DNA of 57,705 nucleotides, taken from IMG/VR virus record IMGVR_UViG_3300042320_001544, positions 1-57,705 of that record; one strand, given 5' to 3'. Origin of the DNA: a virus. Of this stretch, positions 34,068 to 41,169 are shown in pieces (positions within the stretch are counted from its first letter, which is position 1; the number at the start of each line of letters is the position of its first letter). A program made the position numbers and the translations under genes. The notes beneath the pieces were generated by a model. The model was not told the origin of the DNA, searched no databases, and worked only from the letters and a program-made list of their open reading frames with translations.

Positions 34068-34699
34068 ACAAAGATATCGTCGTTTCCGATGCGGTCCACT
34101 TTCCGGTATTCCCGCTCGTGCAGCCAGTTGCGGGTGTAAGAGTCCGGCCAGCCGTAGGGCTCGCCGTGTCCTTTCAGTTCAAGGGCAATGACCGGGTGGC
34201 TCACCCGGATGATTTCCTCCGCCCCTTCAAGCGCTGGCTGTTCCCATCCCTCCACATCAAGCAGCATGAAATCCACGCCAACGTGGGGCAAAACTTTGTC
34301 CAGCATGATGATCGGCGCGGCATGGGGCGCATTGCCTAACCTTACCTGAGTGGCTCCGTAATTGCCCCATTCCCTCGTGCTTCGCCAAGTGGTCACGTTT
34401 CCCTCTTGGTTCCCAAGGGCTCCATATTTCGGGTGATAAAACCGTTCCGATTTCGATTTGCCGTTGTTGGCGAGCAGGCATTCGTAGTTCTGGGGATCGG
34501 GCTCAAAGGTGAACACTTGTTGAAAGCAATCGACCAACCAATTGGCATACACCCCCACATTCCCGCCGGCCTGCACACAGATCCGGCGCGGATCCTGCAC
34601 ATGCTGCAAATACTGCGGCAAACGCTCGACCTCGCGGAGCACCACTTCCGGCGTTACGGTGTCGCCATCCGGCCAGCAAAAACCGCCGCGCTCTTTCAT
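34043..34699 (-). CDS. FkbM-like SAM-dependent methyltransferase, 218 aa
   Basis: Start at ATG 34699 (MKERGGFCWPDGD), overlapping the stop of the long glycosyltransferase (ATGA). The SAM-binding loop is CVQAGGNVGVYANWLV, with the acidic ribose-binding residue in VFTFEPDPQNYECL. FMLLDVEGWEQPALEGA and PVIALELKG complete the FkbM pattern. FkbM enzymes usually O-methylate sugars, so together with the flanking glycosyltransferases it forms a small glycan-modifying cassette. Confidence 0.85.
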   Translation of the reverse strand: MKERGGFCWPDGDTVTPEVVLREVERLPQYLQHVQDPRRICVQAGGNVGVYANWLVDCFQQVFTFEPDPQNYECLLANNGKSKSERFYHPKYGALGNQEGNVTTWRSTREWGNYGATQVRLGNAPHAAPIIMLDKVLPHVGVDFMLLDVEGWEQPALEGAEEIIRVSHPVIALELKGHGEPYGWPDSYTRNWLHEREYRKVDRIGNDDIFVWTPLFAS

Positions 34700-36576
34700 T
34701 TCCAGATTGCCCTTTCTGGGTTGAGTGGGTTCATCGCCCTTACAGCTCGATGAAACGGCCCTTTCCCGCTGGCCATTTTCGGAATGTGCAGCCATTCGTA
34801 ATCTTCAAACGTGGTTAAACCGATGGCCTTGGCAATCACCATCAGCATCAGGATGGCCTCGCGATCTTCCCTCATCTCGGCAAAGCGCAGCGGGTCCAAT
34901 TTCCAGTCGAGGCCACCCATTTGCTTTTGCCATTGCTCCATGGCTAAATTAATCAGCGCTCCCGCTTGTTGAGCGGTGCCCTTGAGATAATGCCCATACG
35001 AAGCGATGACGGCAGTGCGCAACAGATTGCACAAAGCCGCCGGCCAAATTTGGACATTTACAATTTGAGAACACACCTCCACGGCGGACATCCAGGCAAA
35101 CTTTAATTTGCCTTGAAGCGCCATCATATAAACGACGGAGGTTTGCCAACTCATTGTCCACCGAAACGCCAACCCGTCGCTCATTGTTGGCATTTCAACC
35201 CCCGCCACGTCTGCTTCCCATTCGCTGAACGTCAGCAGCCCCTCGCACACCCGATAGGTCAGGAACACCTTCAGCGCCGCAAGCGCTTCGCCTTGGATCA
35301 GGTGCGGTGGGCGATCCCGAATCCAGCGCAGCGCGCGCTCAGTGCGGTAGGCAATGGGTAAAGACTGGTCGTTGTTCGCTTTGTACACGTCGATGATTTG
35401 ATCGTCGGACGGGTAAACGATCACCGTGTTCACCGTAAGAGGCGTCTTTTTGGGAGATCGATCTTCAAATGCAAACACTGCGGCATGGCTTTTGAGGTGC
35501 GCCAGCTTGTCGGCTTTCTTGACGCCGGCCGCGTGAAGTCCGTAAACGAGATCGGGCACGCTGCCATACCCGTGGGAAACGGCGTGCATGAAGAAATTAA
35601 ACCCCGCCGGCATCGGGTGAAACGGCACCCCGGAACGCTGGACGGCCATGTTCAGTGGGGTCTGGTCGCCATAGTCAGCGATTTCATGGATCGTTTTGTC
35701 GTCAAGGATCTTCGCGGCTCGGCGAAAGGCCGCCCGGACGTGCTCACACGAGAAATCCGCAATGAACAGCCCCGAGTTGAAATACTGCCGGCGCTCCAGT
35801 CCTAACTTGGCACAGTCGAGCGACACAAACGACTGAGCATCCCGTGTGCCTGGGTCTGGCACCGCCGACACGGCACCCTTGGCCACTTGCGACACGAAAT
35901 CGGTTGGCCGGAGCAGCCACAAGTCGGCATCGAAAAACACCACCGGCACCGGTGGCAGGAGATCGGGCAGGGCTAGCTTGTAGGCAAAGCCGGCATCGCC
36001 ACTGAAGCGCAGCACGTTGCACGGCAATCCTGTGTGCTGGTGAAACCTCTTTACCGCTTCTTCTCCCATGGCTTCGTAGCCTGGGGTGATGATGGTAGCC
36101 CCAAGCAGCGGCAGCGGGTCGGAGGCGTTCCAGCCTGTGGCGGTTGGCTCTAAAGGTTGGGTATGCTGACCGAGATAGAGCATCGACGCGCACGATTCTT
36201 CGACCGTAGGCGTACGCTGATTGGCGATCTTCAACCATTTTTGGATGGTGTCAGGGTTTGGCGCTAGCTCCCAAAGCGTCACGCAATACACCCATTTGCA
36301 ATGGGCCATGTGCGCCTTTGCCAATTCGTGATATTCTGCCACTCCCTTGGGGTGCTCTTTCAGCCACAAAATCCATGCCCCTTTTCCAGCTAGTTCTTTG
36401 CCTTCGGGCTTGCTCCCGCACGAAATCATGAGGGTTTCAATCTTGAAATAGCCCGATGCGCCGAAAAACGCGCTTTCCCATTCATTGTGGCCCGGCGTTC
36501 CCTGTTTAAATGGGTTTACCCCCACCACTCCAAAGAACTGGGAGCCGTGGCCGTCGTGTCCGTCTGTCTGTTTCAT
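34696..36576 (-). CDS. Two-domain glycosyltransferase, 626 aa
   Basis: The region around residues 160-400 looks GT8-like: LLGATIITPGYEAMGEEAV, VPVVFFDADLWLLRP with DxD, RQYFNSGLFIAD, GDQTPLNMAV and VYGLHAAG. The N-terminal 150 residues form a separate domain (MISCGSKPEGKELAG..., CKWVYCVTLWELAP). The C-terminal 220 residues are helical and unlike GT8. It heads the glycan cassette. Confidence 0.7.
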   Translation of the reverse strand: MKQTDGHDGHGSQFFGVVGVNPFKQGTPGHNEWESAFFGASGYFKIETLMISCGSKPEGKELAGKGAWILWLKEHPKGVAEYHELAKAHMAHCKWVYCVTLWELAPNPDTIQKWLKIANQRTPTVEESCASMLYLGQHTQPLEPTATGWNASDPLPLLGATIITPGYEAMGEEAVKRFHQHTGLPCNVLRFSGDAGFAYKLALPDLLPPVPVVFFDADLWLLRPTDFVSQVAKGAVSAVPDPGTRDAQSFVSLDCAKLGLERRQYFNSGLFIADFSCEHVRAAFRRAAKILDDKTIHEIADYGDQTPLNMAVQRSGVPFHPMPAGFNFFMHAVSHGYGSVPDLVYGLHAAGVKKADKLAHLKSHAAVFAFEDRSPKKTPLTVNTVIVYPSDDQIIDVYKANNDQSLPIAYRTERALRWIRDRPPHLIQGEALAALKVFLTYRVCEGLLTFSEWEADVAGVEMPTMSDGLAFRWTMSWQTSVVYMMALQGKLKFAWMSAVEVCSQIVNVQIWPAALCNLLRTAVIASYGHYLKGTAQQAGALINLAMEQWQKQMGGLDWKLDPLRFAEMREDREAILMLMVIAKAIGLTTFEDYEWLHIPKMASGKGPFHRAVRAMNPLNPERAIWK

Positions 36577-36579
36577 TTT

Positions 36580-37101
36580 TTATTCAAGAATTCGAATGAC
36601 CTCCAGCACATTTTTGCGGATGCGGGGTTTTTCAAAAGTTCCCTCACCATCGCGCGATGCGCGGGCATTGGTGTTAAAGCCAATGGCATCAAACGGCCCG
36701 GTGGTGGTGCCGTCGTCGTTGGTGCAAAGTTCAATGTGGCTGTAATCAAAAATGATGATGTCGCCGGTTTTCAGAATGCAATTCTTCGGCAGGATCCGCA
36801 GCTTGCGCCGGCGCGCCCACTTGCTCCACTCCCTCACGGCCGCACTCTTGCAGCGCCACGTTTCGGCGGCGGCCGGCGTCAATTTCAGGGCTGCTAGCAC
36901 GTCCGGCCGTTTGAGCCATTCCCTCATGCAGTACGCGACCCCGGCGGCGCAATACGGCTCGCGATTGGTCATCCCTTCCGGGTAACTCGTGGCTTCCCAC
37001 AGCTTCGCAATCCACGGGGCGCGATTTTTTGTCACCTCGACTTTGTCTTTATCCAAGCGGGCGATCTCAATCAGCGCGAGACGTAACGGGTAAGTGCTCA
37101 T
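36580..37101 (-). CDS. CHAP-like endolysin, 173 aa
   Basis: PYCAAGVAYCMREWL gives the catalytic Cys, ILKTGDIIIFDYSHIELC the His (in SHIEL), and GFNTNA the polar third residue, the order seen in CHAP/NlpC-P60-like amidases. There is no signal peptide, so release would depend on a holin such as the membrane protein two genes upstream. The start overlaps the preceding stop (ATGA). Confidence 0.7.
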   Translation of the reverse strand: MSTYPLRLALIEIARLDKDKVEVTKNRAPWIAKLWEATSYPEGMTNREPYCAAGVAYCMREWLKRPDVLAALKLTPAAAETWRCKSAAVREWSKWARRRKLRILPKNCILKTGDIIIFDYSHIELCTNDDGTTTGPFDAIGFNTNARASRDGEGTFEKPRIRKNVLEVIRILE

Positions 37102-37475
37102 GCAACAATGTCTGGCACCGGCGGCAGGTTGATGATGCGCTGCCAGACCCCCACGCCTTCCGCAGCGAGGGACACCAATTCCTTGGTGATGTCGCCTGAC
37201 CGGTGAGGAAAACCCAGCTCAACCATCAACGCGGCAATCTGTTCGCCCACTTGCTCCGCCTCGGCATCAGTGAGGTTGAGCAATTCGGCCGGCACGTCGG
37301 CGATGCCTTCGAGCGCTTCTTTGATCACGGGCCATTCTCTGGCGAGGCTGAACAGTTCAAAAATGCTGATCTTTTTATCGGCCGCGATGTCGCGGCCTCG
37401 CAGGATCAACACGGCAATGGCAGCAATGAACTGCTGGGTCTGGATGATGGAACGGGTGTTAATGCTCATGGTCAT
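37098..37475 (-). CDS. Small helical protein in the lysis block, 125 aa
   Basis: A hydrophobic N-terminal helix (IIQTQQFIAAIAVLIL) is followed by KKISIFELFSLAREWPVIKEALEG and an acidic helical part (TDAEAEQVGEQIAALMVEL). The layout recalls small phage proteins encoded beside endolysins, with unknown role. Either ATG at 37475 or 37469 could start it; both overlap the holin-like gene slightly. Confidence 0.65.
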   Translation of the reverse strand: MTMSINTRSIIQTQQFIAAIAVLILRGRDIAADKKISIFELFSLAREWPVIKEALEGIADVPAELLNLTDAEAEQVGEQIAALMVELGFPHRSGDITKELVSLAAEGVGVWQRIINLPPVPDIVA

Positions 37476-38007
37476 GGGGGTGGTTGGGTAGATGACGCTC
37501 AGCCGCGTCGAGAATTTTTTGGGCGTAGCGATGCTCGCGGATCTCCAACAACCTCACCACACCGTGGATGACGGCAAACGACACAATCGAGGCTACCCCG
37601 CCGCCGAAAAACAACATGATCGGGTGCGTCAGGACCGCCGCCGTTTGCGGCAGGAGCAGGCTGGCAGCCACATTGAGCACGGCCCCAAAAAACAGCGCCA
37701 TCATGCCGCGGCCCACTAGGATGTTCATCGGTTCTCTCCGTAGCCGAAAAATAATCATGGGGATCATCGTGCAGGCCGCCCCCATGAGCGGGAGTGCTAA
37801 CACCCGCAGCTCAGTGATTTCGCCACTGGCCGCTTCCTCCGCGAGGACCATTCCACCTGGAGCAATGATGCTCAGGCCCAAAAAGATCATGAGAGAATCA
37901 ATGACGGCAATGAATCGGTGAGGCATAGGGGGCGAGGTGTGAGGTGAGGAGGAATGACACGCTTGGGAGCGCACGGTTTCGGGACAGGACAGGTTTAGAC
38001 TTTTCAT
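37459..38007 (-). CDS. Holin-like membrane protein, up to 182 aa
   Basis: Several transmembrane helices are visible (AVIDSLMIFLGLSIIAPGG; VLALPLMGAACTMIPMIIF; GRGMMALFFGAVLNVAASLLL; HPIMLFFGGGVASIVSFAVIHGVV), then a charged C-terminal tail rich in His (HLPNHPHDHEH). The start is either ATG 38007, which has the AATTGACGCC motif just upstream, or ATG 37926, which removes a polar 27-residue leader. Membrane topology and position beside endolysin and lipoproteins suggest a holin. Confidence 0.65.
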   Translation of the reverse strand: MKSLNLSCPETVRSQACHSSSPHTSPPMPHRFIAVIDSLMIFLGLSIIAPGGMVLAEEAASGEITELRVLALPLMGAACTMIPMIIFRLRREPMNILVGRGMMALFFGAVLNVAASLLLPQTAAVLTHPIMLFFGGGVASIVSFAVIHGVVRLLEIREHRYAQKILDAAERHLPNHPHDHEH

Positions 38008-38010
38008 GGG

Positions 38011-38027
38011 GTGGCGTCAATTATTGC
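38011..38027 (-). promoter_or_regulatory. Copy of the recurring intergenic motif AATTGACGCCACC
   Basis: Minus strand GCAATAATTGACGCCAC starts at the stop of the 128-aa lipoprotein gene; the ATG at 38007 follows within a few bases. Confidence 0.45.
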
Positions 38028-38407
38028 GGTGGCGTCGCTAACAGCACTTGGGTGGCGTTGTTGTCTTTGACAATCTCGACCGCTGCTGCCTCAGCCGTGG
38101 CTTTCTGGGAAGTCGCCGCTGCGTTGGTGTCGATCACCTGTTTGGTCACCTCTTGAGCCTCAGTTGCAGCAGCAGAAAATCCGCTGGTAGCGACGGCTGC
38201 GACTGCGAGCGCCCCGTCGCGAAACGATTTTTCGCCATTCCAGAAAAAGCCCTCCCCCCATTTGCCTGCAAACTTACCACCGAGGCCGTAGGCTTGCTTT
38301 CTTTCGGTAATGGTGTTGTCCGTCAGGTTCCTCACCGTCTCTTCCTTCATGCCCATGCAGGAAACCAAGGCGAAACTTAAAAACAGCGTCAGCAAATGCA
38401 ATCTCAT
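38021..38407 (-). CDS. Lipoprotein of the lysis block, 128 aa
   Basis: MRLHLLTLFLSFALVSC is a lipoprotein signal with a VSC lipobox. The mature part has a Gly/Trp/Phe-rich segment (KFAGKWGEGFFWNGEKSF) and an Ala/Thr-rich helical tail (AAATEAQEVTKQVIDTNAAATSQ). Position suggests an outer-membrane spanin-like subunit, although it is longer than typical o-spanins. It is coupled to the upstream lipoprotein gene by ATGA. Confidence 0.7.
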   Translation of the reverse strand: MRLHLLTLFLSFALVSCMGMKEETVRNLTDNTITERKQAYGLGGKFAGKWGEGFFWNGEKSFRDGALAVAAVATSGFSAAATEAQEVTKQVIDTNAAATSQKATAEAAAVEIVKDNNATQVLLATPPQ

Positions 38408-38547
38408 GGCTTCGGGTTCCCTTCTGTGTCAAACATGGTAGCCACAAAAGAGTTCATGGCGGCGTCAAACGGGTCCGGTAATTTGGGGCCGGTTGACGTG
38501 CAAGCGGGCAGACTCAGCAGGATAACAACAAGGAATGGGACTTTCAT
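38404..38547 (-). CDS. Small lipoprotein, 47 aa
   Basis: MKVPFLVVILLSLPACTSTG has a clean lipobox (LPAC). The short mature part is PKLPDPFDAAMNSFVATMF. Size fits an o-spanin (Rz1-like). It overlaps the genes on both sides by ATGA, so the three lipoprotein genes look like one translational unit. Confidence 0.65.
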   Translation of the reverse strand: MKVPFLVVILLSLPACTSTGPKLPDPFDAAMNSFVATMFDTEGNPKP

Positions 38548-38723
38548 GGTTGTGAATTTTGATGAGCGTTTTGTTCCATCCACCATTTTTCAACGATGCT
38601 TGGAACATGGCCGTTTGGGTTGGTTTGCCTCAAGCCGATGATCAGGCTGCATGAAGTAAGACTCAGCGATAGCGCGAGTGCCATAAGCAAGAGCGTGAAT
38701 TCGATTCTGAGGAGTGTTTTCAT
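38544..38723 (-). CDS. Small lipoprotein, 59 aa
   Basis: The ORF MKTLLRIEFTLLLMALALSL continues to LTSCSLIIG, a signal with LTSC lipobox, followed by a short polar part ending NSQP. It begins at the stop of the 133-aa gene (TGATG) and its own stop overlaps the next lipoprotein start. It is absent from longer-ORF lists because of its size. Role unknown; spanin-like or surface exclusion. Confidence 0.65.
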   Translation of the reverse strand: MKTLLRIEFTLLLMALALSLSLTSCSLIIGLRQTNPNGHVPSIVEKWWMEQNAHQNSQP

Positions 38724-39124
38724 CAGGTGGGTGGCAAAGGAAGCAGACCCTCGGCCTCCATCTGCTCGCAGGTCTTGGCCATACTTTTGAACAAAGGAGG
38801 GAAAGCGTCGTAAACAACAAGCCTTTGCCCACGTTTTTCATGGATAAAAGCTGCAAGCTTTTCATTGGTGTCATCTGGCAGATGTCCAGAAGCAATCCAC
38901 GGTTGAAGCACCGCTGCTATGCCTCCTAATTCAGCTTGAGGATGAACAATGATTGAAAAATCAGCCTTAACTTCAAGCCAACGGGTTCCGTGAGAATCGT
39001 CGATCCACTCGAACATCAAATGAGTGTCTTCAGCCTTTTGAAGAGACGAAGGGCGAGAAAGTTGCCACAAGCCTTTGCTTAACTCTTCCGCAGCAGACGC
39101 AGGAATGTAATAGATGGCGCTCAT
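38723..39124 (-). CDS. Adhesin-linked protein, 133 aa, low GC
   Basis: Start at ATG 39124 (MSAIYYIPASAAEELSKGLWQL), overlapping the adhesin stop. A globular alpha/beta protein (THLMFEWIDDSHGTRWLEVKADFSIIVHP, LAAFIHEKRGQRLVVYDAF). It shares the low GC of the adhesin gene, so the two probably moved together; a fibre-assembly or chaperone role would fit. No family recognised. Confidence 0.65.
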   Translation of the reverse strand: MSAIYYIPASAAEELSKGLWQLSRPSSLQKAEDTHLMFEWIDDSHGTRWLEVKADFSIIVHPQAELGGIAAVLQPWIASGHLPDDTNEKLAAFIHEKRGQRLVVYDAFPPLFKSMAKTCEQMEAEGLLPLPPT

Positions 39125-39993
39125 GCAAAGCGAGCTAGTTGGTTGGTTACAAAGGAACTCCATCCAGGCAGGCTTGTTGGGTCCATGTTAAAAACAATCA
39201 CTTCTAAAATGGCGTTACCTGCTCCAGCAAGATAAACAGTTGAATTTGAAATAGTTCTTCCAATTCTTCCGCCTGACATCCCTAGTTGAGTGTTACCTGC
39301 GTTTCCTGTAGTTAAAAGAGTTCCGTTGCGATAATGCTTCGATGAGGTTCCATTAGCCAAAAATCCTAGGGCGTAAACGCCACTTGTAACGTCTCCCAAG
39401 GTTCCGTTTAACGCAGTTCCCCAATTGGATTGTAAGGTTGAGCTTGATATTCTAACGTAACGGTTTGAAGCTGTTGAGAAGTCTCCAATAAGGGTTCTTA
39501 TTGCACCCTCGTATTCATATTTTGCGACAATCGAAAAGAAAACAGGAAGCACTAAGGTTCCAAGGTTTAAGCTAAATCCAACCCCTGATTGAGCCACTCC
39601 GTTTCCCCACCCGCCTTTGGCGTTCATTACAGTAGAGAATGGCATTCTGGAAGCTGCGCTTGATTGAGTGGCGTTTCTGCCTCCAAGTTGTCCATACCAT
39701 GTCACACCAAAAGCTTCATTGCCTCCGTCTTGTGTGGCAATCGCTGACGCTGCTGCTAGGTCAATTTGTCCGTTTGATAGATACCCGATGTCAGCCTCGG
39801 GACTTCCTGTGCCGTTACCTTGAAGTCTAGCAATTGGTCCGGTGTGGCTAGATACCAAACGATATTGAGAGGCCGCATAAAGGCAGGTTGCGCCTTGGGA
39901 AACTAATTCGTCTAACGGAGGAACAAACGGCGCAGCAGCGCCGCCACTCGGTCGAGCGAATGACAAGCCTAGAGATAGTCCGAGGGCAGGCAT
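39121..39993 (-). CDS. Tail adhesin with arabinofuranosidase-B-like/LamG-type domain, 290 aa
   Basis: After a Gly/Ala/Pro-rich start, CLYAASQYRLVSSHTGPIAR, ADIGYLSNGQIDLAAASAIA and AFGVTWYGQLGGRNATQ match the N-terminal module of AbfB-like and phage adhesion domains ('Yg.r.l...ytG...rvR ... DIGf ... l....F......vttwYDQSG..rnatq'). The rest is a concanavalin-like beta-sandwich. It probably binds host surface sugars. Base composition is clearly more AT-rich than flanking genes, suggesting recent acquisition. Confidence 0.75.
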   Translation of the reverse strand: MPALGLSLGLSFARPSGGAAAPFVPPLDELVSQGATCLYAASQYRLVSSHTGPIARLQGNGTGSPEADIGYLSNGQIDLAAASAIATQDGGNEAFGVTWYGQLGGRNATQSSAASRMPFSTVMNAKGGWGNGVAQSGVGFSLNLGTLVLPVFFSIVAKYEYEGAIRTLIGDFSTASNRYVRISSSTLQSNWGTALNGTLGDVTSGVYALGFLANGTSSKHYRNGTLLTTGNAGNTQLGMSGGRIGRTISNSTVYLAGAGNAILEVIVFNMDPTSLPGWSSFVTNQLARFA

Positions 39994-39996
39994 CGG

Positions 39997-40275
39997 TTAG
40001 GCGCGATTTGGAACTTTGTGGTAGCAGCGGATGTGACCGCTGGCGAGTTGGCCCGCGTGGAAGTAACCGTAAAGGATGTCACCGGCGGGATAGGTTGCGC
40101 CGGCGGTGACCACTCCAGTGGAAGGGTTGGCTCCCTTGATCAACCCGTTCCCTTGCAGGTTCGAAAACACCGCGGCCGTCACAATCTGGATGGCCGCGAT
40201 GTTTTTGCCTGCAAAGGCGTTTGTATCTGCCACCTCGAAAAACCCGAGGCTGCCGTCAGTGAGTGAGACTTTCAT
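39997..40275 (-). CDS. Small structural protein, 92 aa
   Basis: MKVSLTDGSLGFFEVADTN begins a small beta-rich protein with Gly/Ala-rich middle (STGVVTAGATYPAGDILYGYF). It is between the adhesin and another beta-rich protein. A head decoration or tail spike base role is a guess. Confidence 0.6.
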   Translation of the reverse strand: MKVSLTDGSLGFFEVADTNAFAGKNIAAIQIVTAAVFSNLQGNGLIKGANPSTGVVTAGATYPAGDILYGYFHAGQLASGHIRCYHKVPNRA

Positions 40276-40290
40276 CGTGTTTGAGGTGGC

Positions 40291-40310
40291 GGGTTAGGGG
40301 TCAATTAGAC
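40291..40310 (-). promoter_or_regulatory. Copy of the recurring intergenic motif AATTGACCCCTAACC
   Basis: Minus strand GTCTAATTGACCCCTAACCC, starting at the stop of the 156-aa gene; the next ATG (40275) is about 16 nt beyond. Confidence 0.45.
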
Positions 40311-40775
40311 AGCGGCAATGGTGCAAACGTGTTTGCTCACCACGGACCATTTCAGGTTCACGGCTTCGAGTTCGAGCGATGCACCCGCAAACGCGCCAAA
40401 CGTGGCGGTGTCCTTGGCTCCACCGGTTACACCGTCATCGAGATTATCGGTCGAGGTGATCACATGGGCAAAGGCCGTTTGATTGATGATGCGTAGGCGG
40501 GTTCCCGCTTGGGCAGCAGTCGGAGCAGCCAGCGTGAATGCGCCGGCGCTGCCTGTTTTAGCCAAAAGGACCGTGCCGCTTTGAATGGCAATGGCTCCAT
40601 CAGCCGTGTAAGTGGTCTGCTCTCCATTGGCCCGCTGAACCGCCAGCAGAAGATTTGGACCTGTGACCCGGCGGCGCTCGACCTTGGGAGCGCGCTCGAT
40701 GTCGGTCACTGGAAAATTGATGGCGCGGATGATTTCCGCAGGGGTGACACTCGGGAGCTTTTCGATGGCTTTCAT
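40305..40775 (-). CDS. Head-fibre/decoration-like protein, 156 aa
   Basis: An N-terminal helix (VTPAEIIRAINFPVTDIERA) is followed by a beta-rich domain of the type seen in phage fibres and decorations (GTVLLAKTGSAGAFTLAAPTA, AGTRLRIINQTAFAHVITS, ASLELEAVNLKWSVVSKH). It follows the portal-adjacent gene. Assignment by pattern only. Confidence 0.55.
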   Translation of the reverse strand: MKAIEKLPSVTPAEIIRAINFPVTDIERAPKVERRRVTGPNLLLAVQRANGEQTTYTADGAIAIQSGTVLLAKTGSAGAFTLAAPTAAQAGTRLRIINQTAFAHVITSTDNLDDGVTGGAKDTATFGAFAGASLELEAVNLKWSVVSKHVCTIAAV

Positions 40776-40830
40776 GGCGTTGTTTTTTCAGTATTGGGGA
40801 TTTGTAACGACTGCCATTTGTAAACCCTCG

Positions 40831-40850
40831 GCGGGTGGGTGTCAATTATT
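40831..40850 (-). promoter_or_regulatory. Copy of the recurring intergenic motif AATTGACACCCACC
   Basis: Minus strand AATAATTGACACCCACCCGC begins at the stop of the 107-aa gene. The next gene's ATG (40775) is about 55 nt further. Confidence 0.45.
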
Positions 40851-41169
40851 CGTCATCGGACTCCGGTGGCAGGCCGGCGTCCCTCCGTTTTTGGATCCTT
40901 TCCATTTGGACCAATCGCTGCGCCTCGGCTTGTCGATACACCTCCACGGTGTCCGCAAGGTGCGATCTCATCTTTGTGGCCAGCAGCCATTTTTCCTTGG
41001 CGACCAAACACTGCACGGGATCGGTGGCGGCCGTCAGGTTTTCCGCCATTTCCGTCACCAGCGCATCAAACCACTCCTTCAAAATGAAGTCCTGAAAATC
41101 GGAGTCGGCTAGCAGCTTCCGATAGTGCGCTTCCCGGCGCTGGTTCCGTTGGGCAAGCTGTTCGATCAT
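40846..41169 (-). CDS. Helical protein downstream of the portal, 107 aa
   Basis: MIEQLAQRNQRREAHYRKLL, then FILKEWFDALVTEMAENL and a long coiled coil (AKEKWLLATKMRSHLADTVEVYRQAEAQRLVQMERIQ). The start overlaps the portal stop (ATGA). Small coiled-coil proteins here are often scaffold or head-assembly factors. No family recognised. Confidence 0.65.
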   Translation of the reverse strand: MIEQLAQRNQRREAHYRKLLADSDFQDFILKEWFDALVTEMAENLTAATDPVQCLVAKEKWLLATKMRSHLADTVEVYRQAEAQRLVQMERIQKRRDAGLPPESDDE

